A stretch of 64,000 nt of DNA. Origin: Oceanicoccus sp. KOV_DT_Chl. Its GTDB lineage: Bacteria; Pseudomonadota; Gammaproteobacteria; Pseudomonadales; Dasaniaceae. This document shows, one piece after another, positions 8,233 through 17,510 of the stretch; the first letter of the stretch is position 1; every line of letters begins with the position of its first letter. The stretch lies in NCBI RefSeq assembly GCF_900120175.1, contig NZ_FQLF01000001.1, positions 434,001 to 498,000 on the forward strand, given 5' to 3'. Position numbers and translations under genes: made by a program. The notes under the pieces are model-generated. The model was not told the DNA's origin. It did not search any database and saw nothing but the letters and a program-made list of their open reading frames with translations.

Positions 8233-10856
8233 TTAATTGAGCATTTTTTTCAGTTTATAGACTAATTCAAGCGCCTGTTTAGGGCTCAGATCATCCGGTT
8301 CAATCGTCCCCAGTTCATCAATAGCAGGGTGACTTGCCGCGCTGAACAGATCAGATTGCAGTGGGGATTCTACTGCAGTTCCCGGTTTGGATGCTGAGTC
8401 AAAAGTTCTAGTTGAAGTTATAGGTGCCGGTTCCGCGGTTAGAGCCGGCTTATCACCATTTTCCAGGCTGGCCAGTTTGGCTTTTGCCGCTTGAATCACA
8501 ACTTCTGGAATTCCCGCCAGTTTGGCGACCTGCAAGCCATAACTCTTGCTGGCCGGGCTTCCTGAATGCTGTGCAGGAACACAATATGGTCATTGTGCTC
8601 GGTAGCATCCAGGTGAATATTGTGGGCTAGTGGGTAATCAGTCGGCAGCGCGGTCAGCTCAAAATAGTGGGTAGCGAACAGGGTGAAGGCTTTGACCTGA
8701 CTGGCCAAATGCACGGCACTGGCCCAAGCCAGTGATAGACCATCAAAGGTACTGGTGCCACGGCCGATTTCATCCATTAACACCAGCGAGTGTTCGGTCG
8801 CATTGTGCAGAATATTCGCTGTTTCGGTCATCTCAACCATAAAGGTCGACCGGCCACCGGCCAAATCATCCGAGGAACCAATGCGGGTGAAAATTTGATC
8901 AGCCAAGCTTAAGGTGGCGGCAGTAGCAGGTACAAAACTGCCAATATGCGCGAGTAACACAATCACCGCAGTTTGCCGCATATAGGTCGACTTACCCCCC
9001 ATGTTCGGGCCAGTGACAATCAACATACGGCGCTCATTATCAAAGTGGACATCGTTGGGAATAAACGGCTCGTCCAACACTTGCTCGACGACCAGGTGCC
9101 GCCCTTGTTCGATATTGATACAAGCTTGCTCACTAAAGGTCGGTTGGCTCAGGCTCAAGTGATCGGCGCGTTCGGCGAGGTTGGCGAGTACATCCAGTTC
9201 GGCCAACGCGGCGGCAGTGGTTTGCAAGGCGGCGAGTTGCTCATTGAGTTGTTCGATCAACTCCTCATACAGTGCTTTTTCCAACGTTAAGGCACGGCTT
9301 TTGGCGCTGAGAGCTTTGTCTTCAAACACTTTTAATTCGGGAGTGATAAAACGCTCGGCATTTTTCAGCGTTTGGCGGCGAATATATTCCACTGGTGCTT
9401 TTTCTGATTGCGCGCGGCTGATTTCAATATAGTAACCATGTACCCGGTTGTAGCCGACTTTTAAGGTGCTGAGACCGGTGCGCTGTTTTTCCTGCACCTC
9501 TAAGTCCACCAAAAACTGACCGGCATTGCTGCTGAGGTTACGCAGCTCGTCCAGTTCTTCGTTATAGCCTGCGGCAATCACACCGCCATCGCGAATCACT
9601 ACCGGTGGGTTTTCGATTATCGCGCGGTCAAGTAAAGCCGTTAGCTCAGGATAGTTACCGGCATTGGTGGCGAGCTGGTTAATTAAGGGGGCATTAATCG
9701 CTGCACATTGGCGTTGTAATTCAGGCAGCACATTGAGCGATTGGCAGAGCCGCGATAAATCCCTGGGTCGCGCCGAGCGCAATGCAACGCGCGCTAAAAT
9801 GCGCTCCATATCGCCCACCGGTTTCAAGCAGTCGCGAAAGGTATCAAACTGGTAATCCTTGAGCAGCGCACTAATCGCCGCTTGCCGCTGCTGGAGGGTT
9901 TCGCGATTGGTTAGCGGCCGGTTTAACCAGCGCCGTAATAGGCGGCCACCCATCGCGGTTTTGGTTTTATCCATCACCCACAACAGCGTGTGCTGATCAC
10001 CACCGCTCATATTGGTATCAATTTCCAAATTGCGGCGCGTGGCCGCATCCAGAATCACGCTGTCCTCGCGGCGCTCATGAATCAGGCTGCGAATATGCGG
10101 CAGGGCAGTGCGCTGGGTTTCTTTGGCGTATTGCAGCAGACAACCAGCGGCGGCAATGGCCAGTGGTAAATCGGCACAGCCAAAACCGCTGAGGTCGCGG
10201 GTATTAAATTGTTGGGTTAACAGGCGCTCGGCAGTTTCCAGCTCGAACTCCCACGGTGGGCGACGGCGCACGCCGTTGCGTGCGAGAATATCATCATGGG
10301 CGAGATCCTCGTGGATCAACACCTCCGCCGGGTCCAGTCGCTGTAATTCACTCAGCACCGCGTCGATAGAATCCACTTCCAGTACTTGAAAGCGACCGCT
10401 ACCAATATCCAATGTCGATAAACCATAGCGGCCATTGCCGGGGTTGATCGCCAATAACAAATTATCCCGACGTGCCTCTAATAATGCCTCGTCACTGATC
10501 GTGCCGGGAGTGACCACTCGCATCACTTTGCGCTCAACCGGGCCTTTGCTGGTCGCTGGGTCGCCTATTTGTTCACAAATCGCAATCGACTCACCACAGC
10601 GCACCAGCTTGGCTAAATAACCATCCGCTGAATGATAGGGGATACCCGCCATCGGAATGGGTTGGCCATTGGATTTACCGCGAGCGGTGAGGGTGATGTC
10701 CATTAGTTCGGACGCGCGTTTGGCGTCGTCGAAAAACAATTCGTAAAAATCACCCATGCGATAAAACACGATTTCATTGGGGTGCTGAGCCTTGATTTTT
10801 AAGTACTGCTGCATCATGGGCGTATGATTTTCACTGTCTATAACTTTTTGATTCAT
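8233..10856 (-). pseudogene. mutS: DNA mismatch repair protein MutS (frameshifted as sequenced)
   Basis: MutS binds mismatches and small loops and recruits MutL. Residues 1 to about 765 are in one frame. The mismatch-wedge motif GDFYELFF is near the N-terminus, the Walker A motif [12 protein letters not shown] near residue 615, and [14 protein letters not shown] follows. Then HSIQEA runs out of frame and stops at 8496. The frame 8535-8233 continues with the expected [18 protein letters not shown] and the C-terminal tail. One missing base near 8556-8562 (GAAG before CCCGG, expected GAAGG) accounts for the break; adding it gives 874 residues. As written, the helix-turn-helix dimer contacts and the clamp/tetramer tail are lost. 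Sequencing error or a true mutator allele are both possible. Confidence 0.93.
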
Positions 10857-11079
10857 ATGGTATTTTTATCCGACACACACTGGTGTTTGGCGGTTATTTG
10901 TTTCTGGAGTGGGAGGCTGTTGCAATTAAATCAGTAATTTAAAGGTCTTAAGTCATCTTATCGTTGATAAAAGTGTAACATTTAGTGTAACTTTTTTTTA
11001 AAGGTTATTTATCAACATGTAAATGTTATATCTAAGGGGTAATCCGGGGGAGAGGTAATGGGTAACTCCCAATGATAAC

Positions 11080-11745
11080 TTAGCCGATATTTCTCTCTTC
11101 GTAGAGGTCGATCAATTTACTCAAGTCTTCCAATAAATTTGCAATGGAGAGAATCGTGTCTTCGCTATAGGCGGCGTTGTATTCTTCAAGAATAGAAGAC
11201 TGATTATTATAGAGTAGGGTTATCTCTTCTAATTCCTGCTCACCAAAATCGTCGAAAAAATTCTCATAGAGATAGATAACATCATGCAGGTCTCGGGCAG
11301 CAGTTCTGCCATTCATAGCCCCTAATTTCTGCTGAATTAGCTTGCTGATCTTATAAGTCAGGATGCCATCGATTTCGATTATATCGTCGTCATTAGGTGT
11401 TCCTCGCAGTGAGGTTTCGATTTTGAGGTTTACATCCCCTGCATAAATAACACGGTAGCGTTTTACCGTGTCGGTATCTTTCTTGATGGTGATATCAGGG
11501 TTTCGTAGATGGGCCTTGGATTTTCCCAGCTGGGTAAATACTTCTTTGATCGGGGATTCCAGTTTCAGGGATTTCGCGCAGTCAAAGTCGAGGTCTTCGC
11601 TAAAACGATCCAATCCATAGCAGAGCCTTAGCGCAGTGCCGCCTTTGAGTACCATGGGTAGTTCCTTTTTACGGAGCCCGTGGCAAATCGCGGTCATGAC
11701 TTCCAGGTGCTCTTCCCGTTGCTCTTTAGATAAGCTCATTATCAT
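11080..11745 (-). CDS. AbiEii/AbiGii-type nucleotidyltransferase toxin
   Basis: Toxin of a type IV (AbiE-like) toxin-antitoxin/abortive infection system; characterised relatives are nucleotidyltransferases, some of which modify tRNA acceptor ends. The protein is 221 residues. The DNA polymerase beta-like motif GGTALRLCYGLDRFSEDLDF (about residues 35-54) gives the GG and DxD metal site. A lysine/arginine-rich middle and C-terminal helices follow. The ATG at 11745 overlaps the antitoxin gene by 20 bases; MSLSKE two codons on is an alternative start. The antitoxin-first order and overlap are standard for AbiE. Confidence 0.9.
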   Translation of the reverse strand: MIMSLSKEQREEHLEVMTAICHGLRKKELPMVLKGGTALRLCYGLDRFSEDLDFDCAKSLKLESPIKEVFTQLGKSKAHLRNPDITIKKDTDTVKRYRVIYAGDVNLKIETSLRGTPNDDDIIEIDGILTYKISKLIQQKLGAMNGRTAARDLHDVIYLYENFFDDFGEQELEEITLLYNNQSSILEEYNAAYSEDTILSIANLLEDLSKLIDLYEERNIG

Positions 11746-12748
11746 TCACCCATGTGATAAGTAATTTCTTCTGCTTGTCGTTTGCTAGTGACAGCAATTC
11801 ATCTACAGCTTCTTTGATGGCGTTGCTGGGTATATCCAGCATCAATTGATCGAGCATAAAAAAGCTGGGGTATTGGTTCTTTTTAAGAATACTTGTGAAA
11901 AGGATATCCTTGATAGCGCGTAATGGGGTGGCGCAGAGGTTTGTACCCATAGTGATATCGTGCTTGCTGAGAAAGTCGCTGCAGTCAAACAATTCTTTAT
12001 CGGTAAGCCCTGGAGCGCTTTCGTAATTCTTCCCAGCGATTTGAAACTTATTATTGTTGAGCATCCCCATCTGATGCCAGTCGGCTTGTTTGCCCTGATA
12101 AGGAATGTTGAGTGCACTTAGTCCAGTAATATAAGGCTGAATTATGGTTTTGATTAAGTCCTGTGTCTCGTCTTGAAACCAACGTGGCCATAGCGCAGTA
12201 GCATTGGCAAGTTGTGTACTAGGATAGCGGCTGAGTAGCCGTTGAATACGTTTTTCCTGCAAAGGCGTAAGCGCTTTATTTTCTTTATAGAGGAACTCAA
12301 GTGCCTTAAGCGTTTTGAGTAGTGAGCCTTCTACGGCAAAAAGCTTCTTGCCATCGACTTTGCGGAAGTAAAGTATGTGATTTCCCAGATTGATAGGACT
12401 GATGCGCTTATCAGATTCATAGATGATCGACTCCGGCAGGTCAGTTGCCAATCCCATCTCATAAGCAGCCAAAGCTCCAGATGGACTGATCTGAACATCG
12501 TGCTGCTCCCTGATTGAGCGGAGGACTTCTTCTTCTCTAGGTGGCAGGTCGCCAAAGAATTTACTCTTGTAGGGTTTGTAAAAGAGCCCATTGCGTAATT
12601 TATTGAGTCCCTGCTGTTTGTACAGGCGAGAAGCCGCCTTATCGACCTGCTGGCTGTCAGGAGATAATTTATGAAGCGTGCGGCTGGCGATCACACCACC
12701 TGCTGGCAGCTGGTCAAACTGTTCTTTTACTTGCTTCGCAAGGCTCAT
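11726..12748 (-). CDS. AbiEi-type antitoxin/transcriptional repressor (DUF6088-like)
   Basis: Cognate antitoxin of 340 residues. The N-terminus (LAKQVKEQFDQLPAGGVIAS, then KAASRLYKQQGLNKLRNGLFYKP) is the winged-helix domain seen in AbiEi and DUF6088 proteins. It binds promoter inverted repeats and represses the operon. The remaining two-thirds should neutralise the toxin. An inverted repeat that could be its operator is at 12765-12800, just upstream. The length is somewhat greater than lactococcal AbiEi. The gene overlaps the toxin by 20 bases. Confidence 0.85.
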   Translation of the reverse strand: MSLAKQVKEQFDQLPAGGVIASRTLHKLSPDSQQVDKAASRLYKQQGLNKLRNGLFYKPYKSKFFGDLPPREEEVLRSIREQHDVQISPSGALAAYEMGLATDLPESIIYESDKRISPINLGNHILYFRKVDGKKLFAVEGSLLKTLKALEFLYKENKALTPLQEKRIQRLLSRYPSTQLANATALWPRWFQDETQDLIKTIIQPYITGLSALNIPYQGKQADWHQMGMLNNNKFQIAGKNYESAPGLTDKELFDCSDFLSKHDITMGTNLCATPLRAIKDILFTSILKKNQYPSFFMLDQLMLDIPSNAIKEAVDELLSLANDKQKKLLITWVNDNELI

Positions 12749-12764
12749 GACGATACCTACATTA

Positions 12765-12800
12765 AATTGAGATAAAATATCATGCGATTTTATCGCAATT
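12765..12800. promoter_or_regulatory. Inverted-repeat operator of the AbiE-like operon
   Basis: AATTGAGATAAAAT (12765-12778) and ATTTTATCGCAATT (12787-12800) are inverted copies, 13 of 14 bases matching, with an 8-bp spacer. The element lies 16-52 bases upstream of the antitoxin ATG. AbiEi antitoxins are known to repress through paired inverted repeats, so this is a likely autoregulatory site; its function here is inferred. Confidence 0.7.
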
Positions 12801-12896
12801 AAAGGAGTCTAGCACAGATCTAGTCGCGAGAGGTTTAATAATAACTATCTGATGTAAAGGGTGCTGGAGGGATGTGATTAAACTCGACGCCATAAA

Positions 12897-12925
12897 AAAG
12901 CCGATGGGCGTTAACCATCGGCTTT
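12897..12925 (-). terminator. Rho-independent terminator of the phosphate-binding-like gene
   Basis: AAAGCCGATGG (12897-12907) pairs perfectly with CCATCGGCTTT (12915-12925), loop 7 nt. On the minus strand it is followed by TTTATGG, so it ends the transcript of the gene at 12949-13383. Confidence 0.85.
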
Positions 12926-12948
12926 AGCGTAGGTATTTGGTTTAGCGG

Positions 12949-13383
12949 TTAAAAGCGGTGTACCACTTTAACGGCATCCGTGACTTTGGATGCATCAATA
13001 TAGCCCACCAGGTTCGGGTTGTTAGATACCGACTCCACCATTGCTTCGTCAGATGCCGCCTGTAACGGTGCAGTAGCTTTGCCCGTAAACACTAATCGTC
13101 CCCAGTAGGATTTCATTTGTGCATCCGACTTGCCGACAAAATCACTATTGAAGGTTGATCGTGTTGCGCTGCCTTCAGGCAGCTCGACAGGCGTTGCTGC
13201 GTTGCCGTTGCTGAAGGCTTTCACTTTACCAAGAAAAATGCGTTTTAATAACGTTGGGTCATCAGCGCCGGCATTACTCGGGTGAACGATAATAGCGATC
13301 TCTGCATAGCTACTGGCTGGTGCAGCCAAGCCGACTATTAACAGCAGTGACGCAAGCAGTGTATTCAATTTAATGTTGTTCAT
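12949..13383 (-). CDS. Periplasmic phosphate-binding-like (PstS-like) protein, short
   Basis: A 144-residue exported protein. The N-terminal signal (MNNIKLNTLLASLLLIVGLAAPASSYA) is followed by EIAIIVHPSN, then LLKRIFLGKVKAFSNGNAATPVELP and NNPNLVGYIDASKV, which match the PBP-like fold of PstS-related proteins. At this length only about half of a full PstS is present, so it is one of the short single-domain relatives rather than a transporter component; no pst permease genes are nearby. The ATG at 13383 has a good AAGGGA site and lies 10 bases after the porin gene. A longer frame upstream overlaps the porin and is unlikely. Confidence 0.75.
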   Translation of the reverse strand: MNNIKLNTLLASLLLIVGLAAPASSYAEIAIIVHPSNAGADDPTLLKRIFLGKVKAFSNGNAATPVELPEGSATRSTFNSDFVGKSDAQMKSYWGRLVFTGKATAPLQAASDEAMVESVSNNPNLVGYIDASKVTDAVKVVHRF

Positions 13384-13393
13384 AGCGCGTCCC

Positions 13394-14608
13394 TTAAAAT
13401 ATAAAGTCAATAGCAACTTGGATGGCATCGGTATTATCGTCATCGTTTCCAAACCGTGGCGTAGCAGCACCAGCCGTTTTGGTGTCGTCGCTATACATGT
13501 GGTATTCCATCTTCAAGCTGGCGGAGGGGTGAAAATCATAACGGGCGCCGACAATGATGGTGTTTACATCGACAACGCTACCGCCTGCATCTAGCAGCGC
13601 TAAATTAGAACCTTGATCTTTAAACTCCTGGACGGAGTAGGTGAGGTGTGGTGTCCACATTCCCATCGTGTAAGCGGCAGAGACGAACCAGGCCGCGTCA
13701 AGATCATTAGCCAGTTTTGCATCCGGGATAGGGCCTGTGCCAAGTGAGCCGGCTGGCAAGCCTGCTAGTTCCTCTGCCGTTTCATAAGAGAGATTAGGAG
13801 CGGTTGTCTCATACCAGGTGTATTCGGCAACAATAAACAGGTTGTCGCTGGGGCGTAACTTAACGGCAGCACCGAAGTATTCTGCGTTGAAAGGGGATAG
13901 CTCTAGACCACCGCCTACATCGCCCTGGATATCAAACTCTTCATATTTAAAACCAGCAAGCCTAAAGGTGGCCCAATCGTCCAGAGTGGCTTCTACTGAG
14001 CCGCCCCATACTCTATAGCTTAGAGGGTTGTCGCTGCCATAAGCGTTTTCGTCATCAGTGAGCCGGCCAAACAATACATTAGAGCTAACCTCCCAATCAC
14101 CATAGAAATCCTGATACATCAGGTTAACCCCGTCATACTTATTGGCAGGGACTGAGTAAACATCAGCCGGTGGACGAATCCAGTGGTAGGTGTAGCCAAC
14201 ATCGATTGAATCGGTGTAGCTATAAATCGGGATCAATTTACGGCCAGCTTGCACCTTTAAGGTTGGCGTCAGGTCGTAGCTCAAGTATGCCCATTCAATC
14301 TTGGCATCCCAGCTATCGGCGCCAGCGGCTTTAATTTGTACGGTGGCATTTAAGCCGTCACCGAGGTTGGAACTCGCTTGCAAAGCAATGATCGATAAAG
14401 CATCAAAGGTTAATTTGTCGTCAAGGTTGCCGTTTTGGTCGCTACTAACGCCTGCGATGGCATTCGTTCGGTAAACCGAATCACTGTCCAGGGTTTGACC
14501 GACACCAATTGTGCCGAAGCCGCTCCAATTTATATCCGCGGCATGGGCTGACGTTGTTAAACAGCATGCAGCTATTAACGATCCCACTTTTTTTGAAAGA
14601 TTATTCAT
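13394..14608 (-). CDS. Outer-membrane porin-like beta-barrel protein
   Basis: 404 residues with a cleavable signal ending SAHA-ADINWSGFGTIGVGQ. The rest shows alternating hydrophobic strands with aromatic girdles, and the final residues IQVAIDFIF end in phenylalanine as required for BAM-dependent insertion. It resembles proteins annotated as porins in marine gammaproteobacteria; substrate is unknown. The PstS-like gene follows 10 bases downstream and the chemotaxis receptor lies 93 bases upstream, all in the same direction, so the three may sense and take up one anionic nutrient. Confidence 0.8.
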   Translation of the reverse strand: MNNLSKKVGSLIAACCLTTSAHAADINWSGFGTIGVGQTLDSDSVYRTNAIAGVSSDQNGNLDDKLTFDALSIIALQASSNLGDGLNATVQIKAAGADSWDAKIEWAYLSYDLTPTLKVQAGRKLIPIYSYTDSIDVGYTYHWIRPPADVYSVPANKYDGVNLMYQDFYGDWEVSSNVLFGRLTDDENAYGSDNPLSYRVWGGSVEATLDDWATFRLAGFKYEEFDIQGDVGGGLELSPFNAEYFGAAVKLRPSDNLFIVAEYTWYETTAPNLSYETAEELAGLPAGSLGTGPIPDAKLANDLDAAWFVSAAYTMGMWTPHLTYSVQEFKDQGSNLALLDAGGSVVDVNTIIVGARYDFHPSASLKMEYHMYSDDTKTAGAATPRFGNDDDNTDAIQVAIDFIF

Positions 14609-14701
14609 GCAATACCCCTAATCATGTTGGTAAATAATAGGTATGGCTTCGGCATCAAGTTCTGATACCTGGACATACGCACTATAGTTAACGACGACTA
14701 C

Positions 14702-16321
14702 TTAAACTTTAAATTGACGACCTACATCGCCCAGTTGCTTTGAGAAATTTTCTAATGAATGAGTGAGTTCATCCGCCTGCTGAATGGCTTTAATCGATAT
14801 ATCAGAGGCAGACTGCATGGCTGTGACATTATCTTTGATCGCCAGTGAGGTATTACTCTGCTCCTCAGTGGCTACTGCGATTTGATGGTTCATATCGTTG
14901 ATAGACGCAACCTTGGTAGTGATTTGTTCCAGCGTGCTGCCGGTTTTTTCCGCTTGTGACACACTGTCTTCCGCGCGTGTTTTACTTGTCTGCATGGCTT
15001 CCACCGCCATTTGGGCGGCGTCCTGCAGTTGCTCAATAACTTTTTGAATTTCCTGGGTCGATTGCTGGGTGCGTGATGCCAGCGTGCGGACCTCATCGGC
15101 CACCACTGCAAAGCCGCGACCTTGCTCACCGGCGCGGGCGGCCTCAATGGCCGCATTCAGTGCCAGCAAATTGGTTTGTTCGGCAATACCGCGGATCACA
15201 TCCAGAATTTGCGCCACGTTGTCAGTGTCTGATTCCAGCTTGATAATAATTTCAGATGCAGAAGTAATTTCTAATGCCAGCTCACCGATGGTGCTGACGG
15301 TTTTGTTAACAATTAACTGGCCTTCTTTGGATTCTGTATCGGCATCGGTTGCCGCTGTTGCCGCATCGGATGCATGGGTTGCTACCTGACTAACGGTCAC
15401 AATTAGTTCATCAATCGATTGTGTGACGGTTTCGGCAATGCGGTATTGTTCACTGGATGCCGATGACGATTCTGAAACCATCGAGCTTAATTGTTGCGCC
15501 ACAGTCGATAAAGGCTCAATCACTGAAATAACTTCGCCCATCGTTTTGTGTAGCTTGTCCACAAAATGATTGAACCAGTAAACAAGATCACCCATCTCGT
15601 CTTCAGTTTTTTGCTCTATACGCAAAGTGAGGTTGCCTTCGCCCTGTGCAATATCTTTCAATGAATCGGTAATGGCCGTGAGATTATTGGTAATCATATA
15701 GACAATGCTAAAGGAGATCGTCAGGAGCAGAACAATAACCAGTGCGCCAATGAGAAAGCCCATTTTGATAGCATTGTCAGTAGCCGCTAGAGAGTCCGCT
15801 AAAACCTGCTCAAACATTTTAAGGCTATCGCTATGAAAATTTTTGAAATTCGTTTTTGCAGTAGTTTGTAAGGTGTTTTTACTTTCAACCAGACTGTTGA
15901 TAGCACTGAAATCTACAGTGCCGTCGATCATTGATAAGGTTAATTTATATGCATTATCAAAATAGTTATTTAGCGACGAGGCCATGGTGTCGATTTGTTT
16001 TTTGCGGCCAGGCTCTAACTTTGATAATTCATCAAGCGAAGCAAGAATGGCGTTGCGGGTGTTTTGGGCGCTAGTGGCCATTTCCATCTCGCCATTAGAA
16101 ATAGCAATATTGAGCAGCTCATCAATTCTTTCCAGTAACACAATATTCGACGCGGCTTTTTCCAATACCGGAAAATAAACACTGCCTATAGATGCCATGC
16201 GCGCTTCATTGGCTTTGGTTACGTTGTAGTTAATGCCCAGATAAAGAATAAACCCGAGAATAGCTACAGCTGGGATAATAAAAATTTTGTACTTGATAGA
16301 TAGGTTTTTTATCCACTTCAT
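14702..16321 (-). CDS. Methyl-accepting chemotaxis protein
   Basis: 539-residue transmembrane receptor. A first membrane helix (about 12-30) is followed by a periplasmic helical sensor domain (about 31-190), a second helix (about 191-213, [20 protein letters not shown]), a HAMP domain and a cytoplasmic signalling coiled coil. The hairpin tip reads [20 protein letters not shown], the conserved CheA/CheW contact. There is no C-terminal CheR pentapeptide. It relays a periplasmic signal to the flagellar motor. Its position before a porin and a phosphate-binding-like gene hints at its ligand, but that is only inference. Confidence 0.93.
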   Translation of the reverse strand: MKWIKNLSIKYKIFIIPAVAILGFILYLGINYNVTKANEARMASIGSVYFPVLEKAASNIVLLERIDELLNIAISNGEMEMATSAQNTRNAILASLDELSKLEPGRKKQIDTMASSLNNYFDNAYKLTLSMIDGTVDFSAINSLVESKNTLQTTAKTNFKNFHSDSLKMFEQVLADSLAATDNAIKMGFLIGALVIVLLLTISFSIVYMITNNLTAITDSLKDIAQGEGNLTLRIEQKTEDEMGDLVYWFNHFVDKLHKTMGEVISVIEPLSTVAQQLSSMVSESSSASSEQYRIAETVTQSIDELIVTVSQVATHASDAATAATDADTESKEGQLIVNKTVSTIGELALEITSASEIIIKLESDTDNVAQILDVIRGIAEQTNLLALNAAIEAARAGEQGRGFAVVADEVRTLASRTQQSTQEIQKVIEQLQDAAQMAVEAMQTSKTRAEDSVSQAEKTGSTLEQITTKVASINDMNHQIAVATEEQSNTSLAIKDNVTAMQSASDISIKAIQQADELTHSLENFSKQLGDVGRQFKV

Positions 16322-17027
16322 TTAATAGTATCCCTTATCAATAAATAAGCGTTTCATTATTAATGAGCGCAGGATGTTTAAGTTGCTAACTGCGACAATT
16401 TATAAAACAAAGTTTTATGATTGGCTGTTTTATGCAATAGTAAATATATCGACCATATAACCGATAAGTGTAGTAACAATTTTAAAAAACGACTATAGGC
16501 ATATCCACATACTGCTTATGTTAAAAAGCAAGTATATACACCTGTGCTTATAGTAATAAGTACTTATAAAAGCATCGCGGGAGTGGTCAGTGTTGTTGTG
16601 TTCTGGATAGTAATCTCTTTAGTATCAGTCATATAAGTGTCCAGGATTGATACCTTGCAGGCACAGTCGTAGCCACCTTTTTTTCGCAAATGCAATAGAT
16701 TTACATTCAGCGTTAATATTTGGATTGATGCTATTCATACAAAGAAAATTGAATTCAGATAGATAAACCCTGATTAATTTTATCCAGAATTTTTTATTTT
16801 TGAATTAAAACGGCTTTTTTTAAACTTAAAAATCCGTGGCGCGGGACATGTAGTCTTGTGAAAGTAGTAGCTAATTGGTCTTTAACACTATTGAAGCAAG
16901 GAGGCTATCAGTTACAAGCTGTTAGGGCGCTAGCCTAAGGCGACGAAATGGGTAACAGGGGTATTTGGGGTCGTACACTTGTCAGATTCAATCATAGTAA
17001 ATAGAGTACTGTATCAATAGAGTAATA
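16322..17027. other. 706-base intergenic region, AT-rich, no gene seen
   Basis: Mostly AT-rich sequence between the divergent chemotaxis receptor and BLUF genes. From about 16900 to 16980 composition becomes GC-richer (GGAGGCTATCAGTTACAAGC, then GGGCGCTAGCCTAAGGCGAC), which might be a structured leader. I compared it with cyclic-di-GMP and other common riboswitch cores and found no match. No ORF is convincing. Confidence 0.4.
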
Positions 17028-17483
17028 ATGTTAAGTCATGTATTAATGGAACCACAGGCACCTATGATCCACCTTATTTACAGCAGTCATTCACATAACG
17101 CACTCAGTGCCATTGATGTTGAAAACATATTAAAGAGCAGTCATCGCAATAATCGACAACTGAACATAACGGGGATTTTATTGTACCAACAAGACTTGTT
17201 TTTACAGGTTTTGGAAGGCCCCGACGATGCCGTACGTGAGCGCTTCGAGATAATCAAACAGGATCCACGGCATGACAAAGTTGAAGTGCTGCAGGAATAC
17301 ACCATTAGCCAGCGAGACTTCCCTGATTGGGCGATGGGTTTTAAACAAATTGGCAGCCATGTAAGCCCGGCTCTTCTCAGTGAGGCCAGAGTCTTCACGT
17401 CGTTAGCTGATTTAATACCCGAGGTCAGAAATGAAATGACGCGGGATTATCTGTCCTCTTTTCAGCGCTTGTTATTTTCTTAA
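17028..17483 (+). CDS. BLUF-domain blue-light photoreceptor
   Basis: A short single-domain BLUF protein that binds FAD and responds to blue light. The pattern IHLIYSSHSHNAL has the flavin-contacting tyrosine, HRNNRQLNITGILLY has the conserved asparagine, FLQVLEGP has the glutamine, and DFPDWAMGF has the late Trp/Met region. The domain fills about residues 14-110 and a helical tail follows. No output domain is fused, so it must act through a partner. The first ATG (17028) is used here; MIHLIYSS at 17064 is equally plausible since no start has a strong ribosome site. Confidence 0.88.
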   Translation: MLSHVLMEPQAPMIHLIYSSHSHNALSAIDVENILKSSHRNNRQLNITGILLYQQDLFLQVLEGPDDAVRERFEIIKQDPRHDKVEVLQEYTISQRDFPDWAMGFKQIGSHVSPALLSEARVFTSLADLIPEVRNEMTRDYLSSFQRLLFS

Positions 17484-17510
17484 TCAGCAGACGGTATTTT
17501 TCACTGGGGG

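Noticed and set aside
16880-16980. Riboswitch (cyclic-di-GMP type) upstream of the BLUF gene
   Set aside because: The GC-rich stretch lacks the conserved GEMM core segments; no other class matched.
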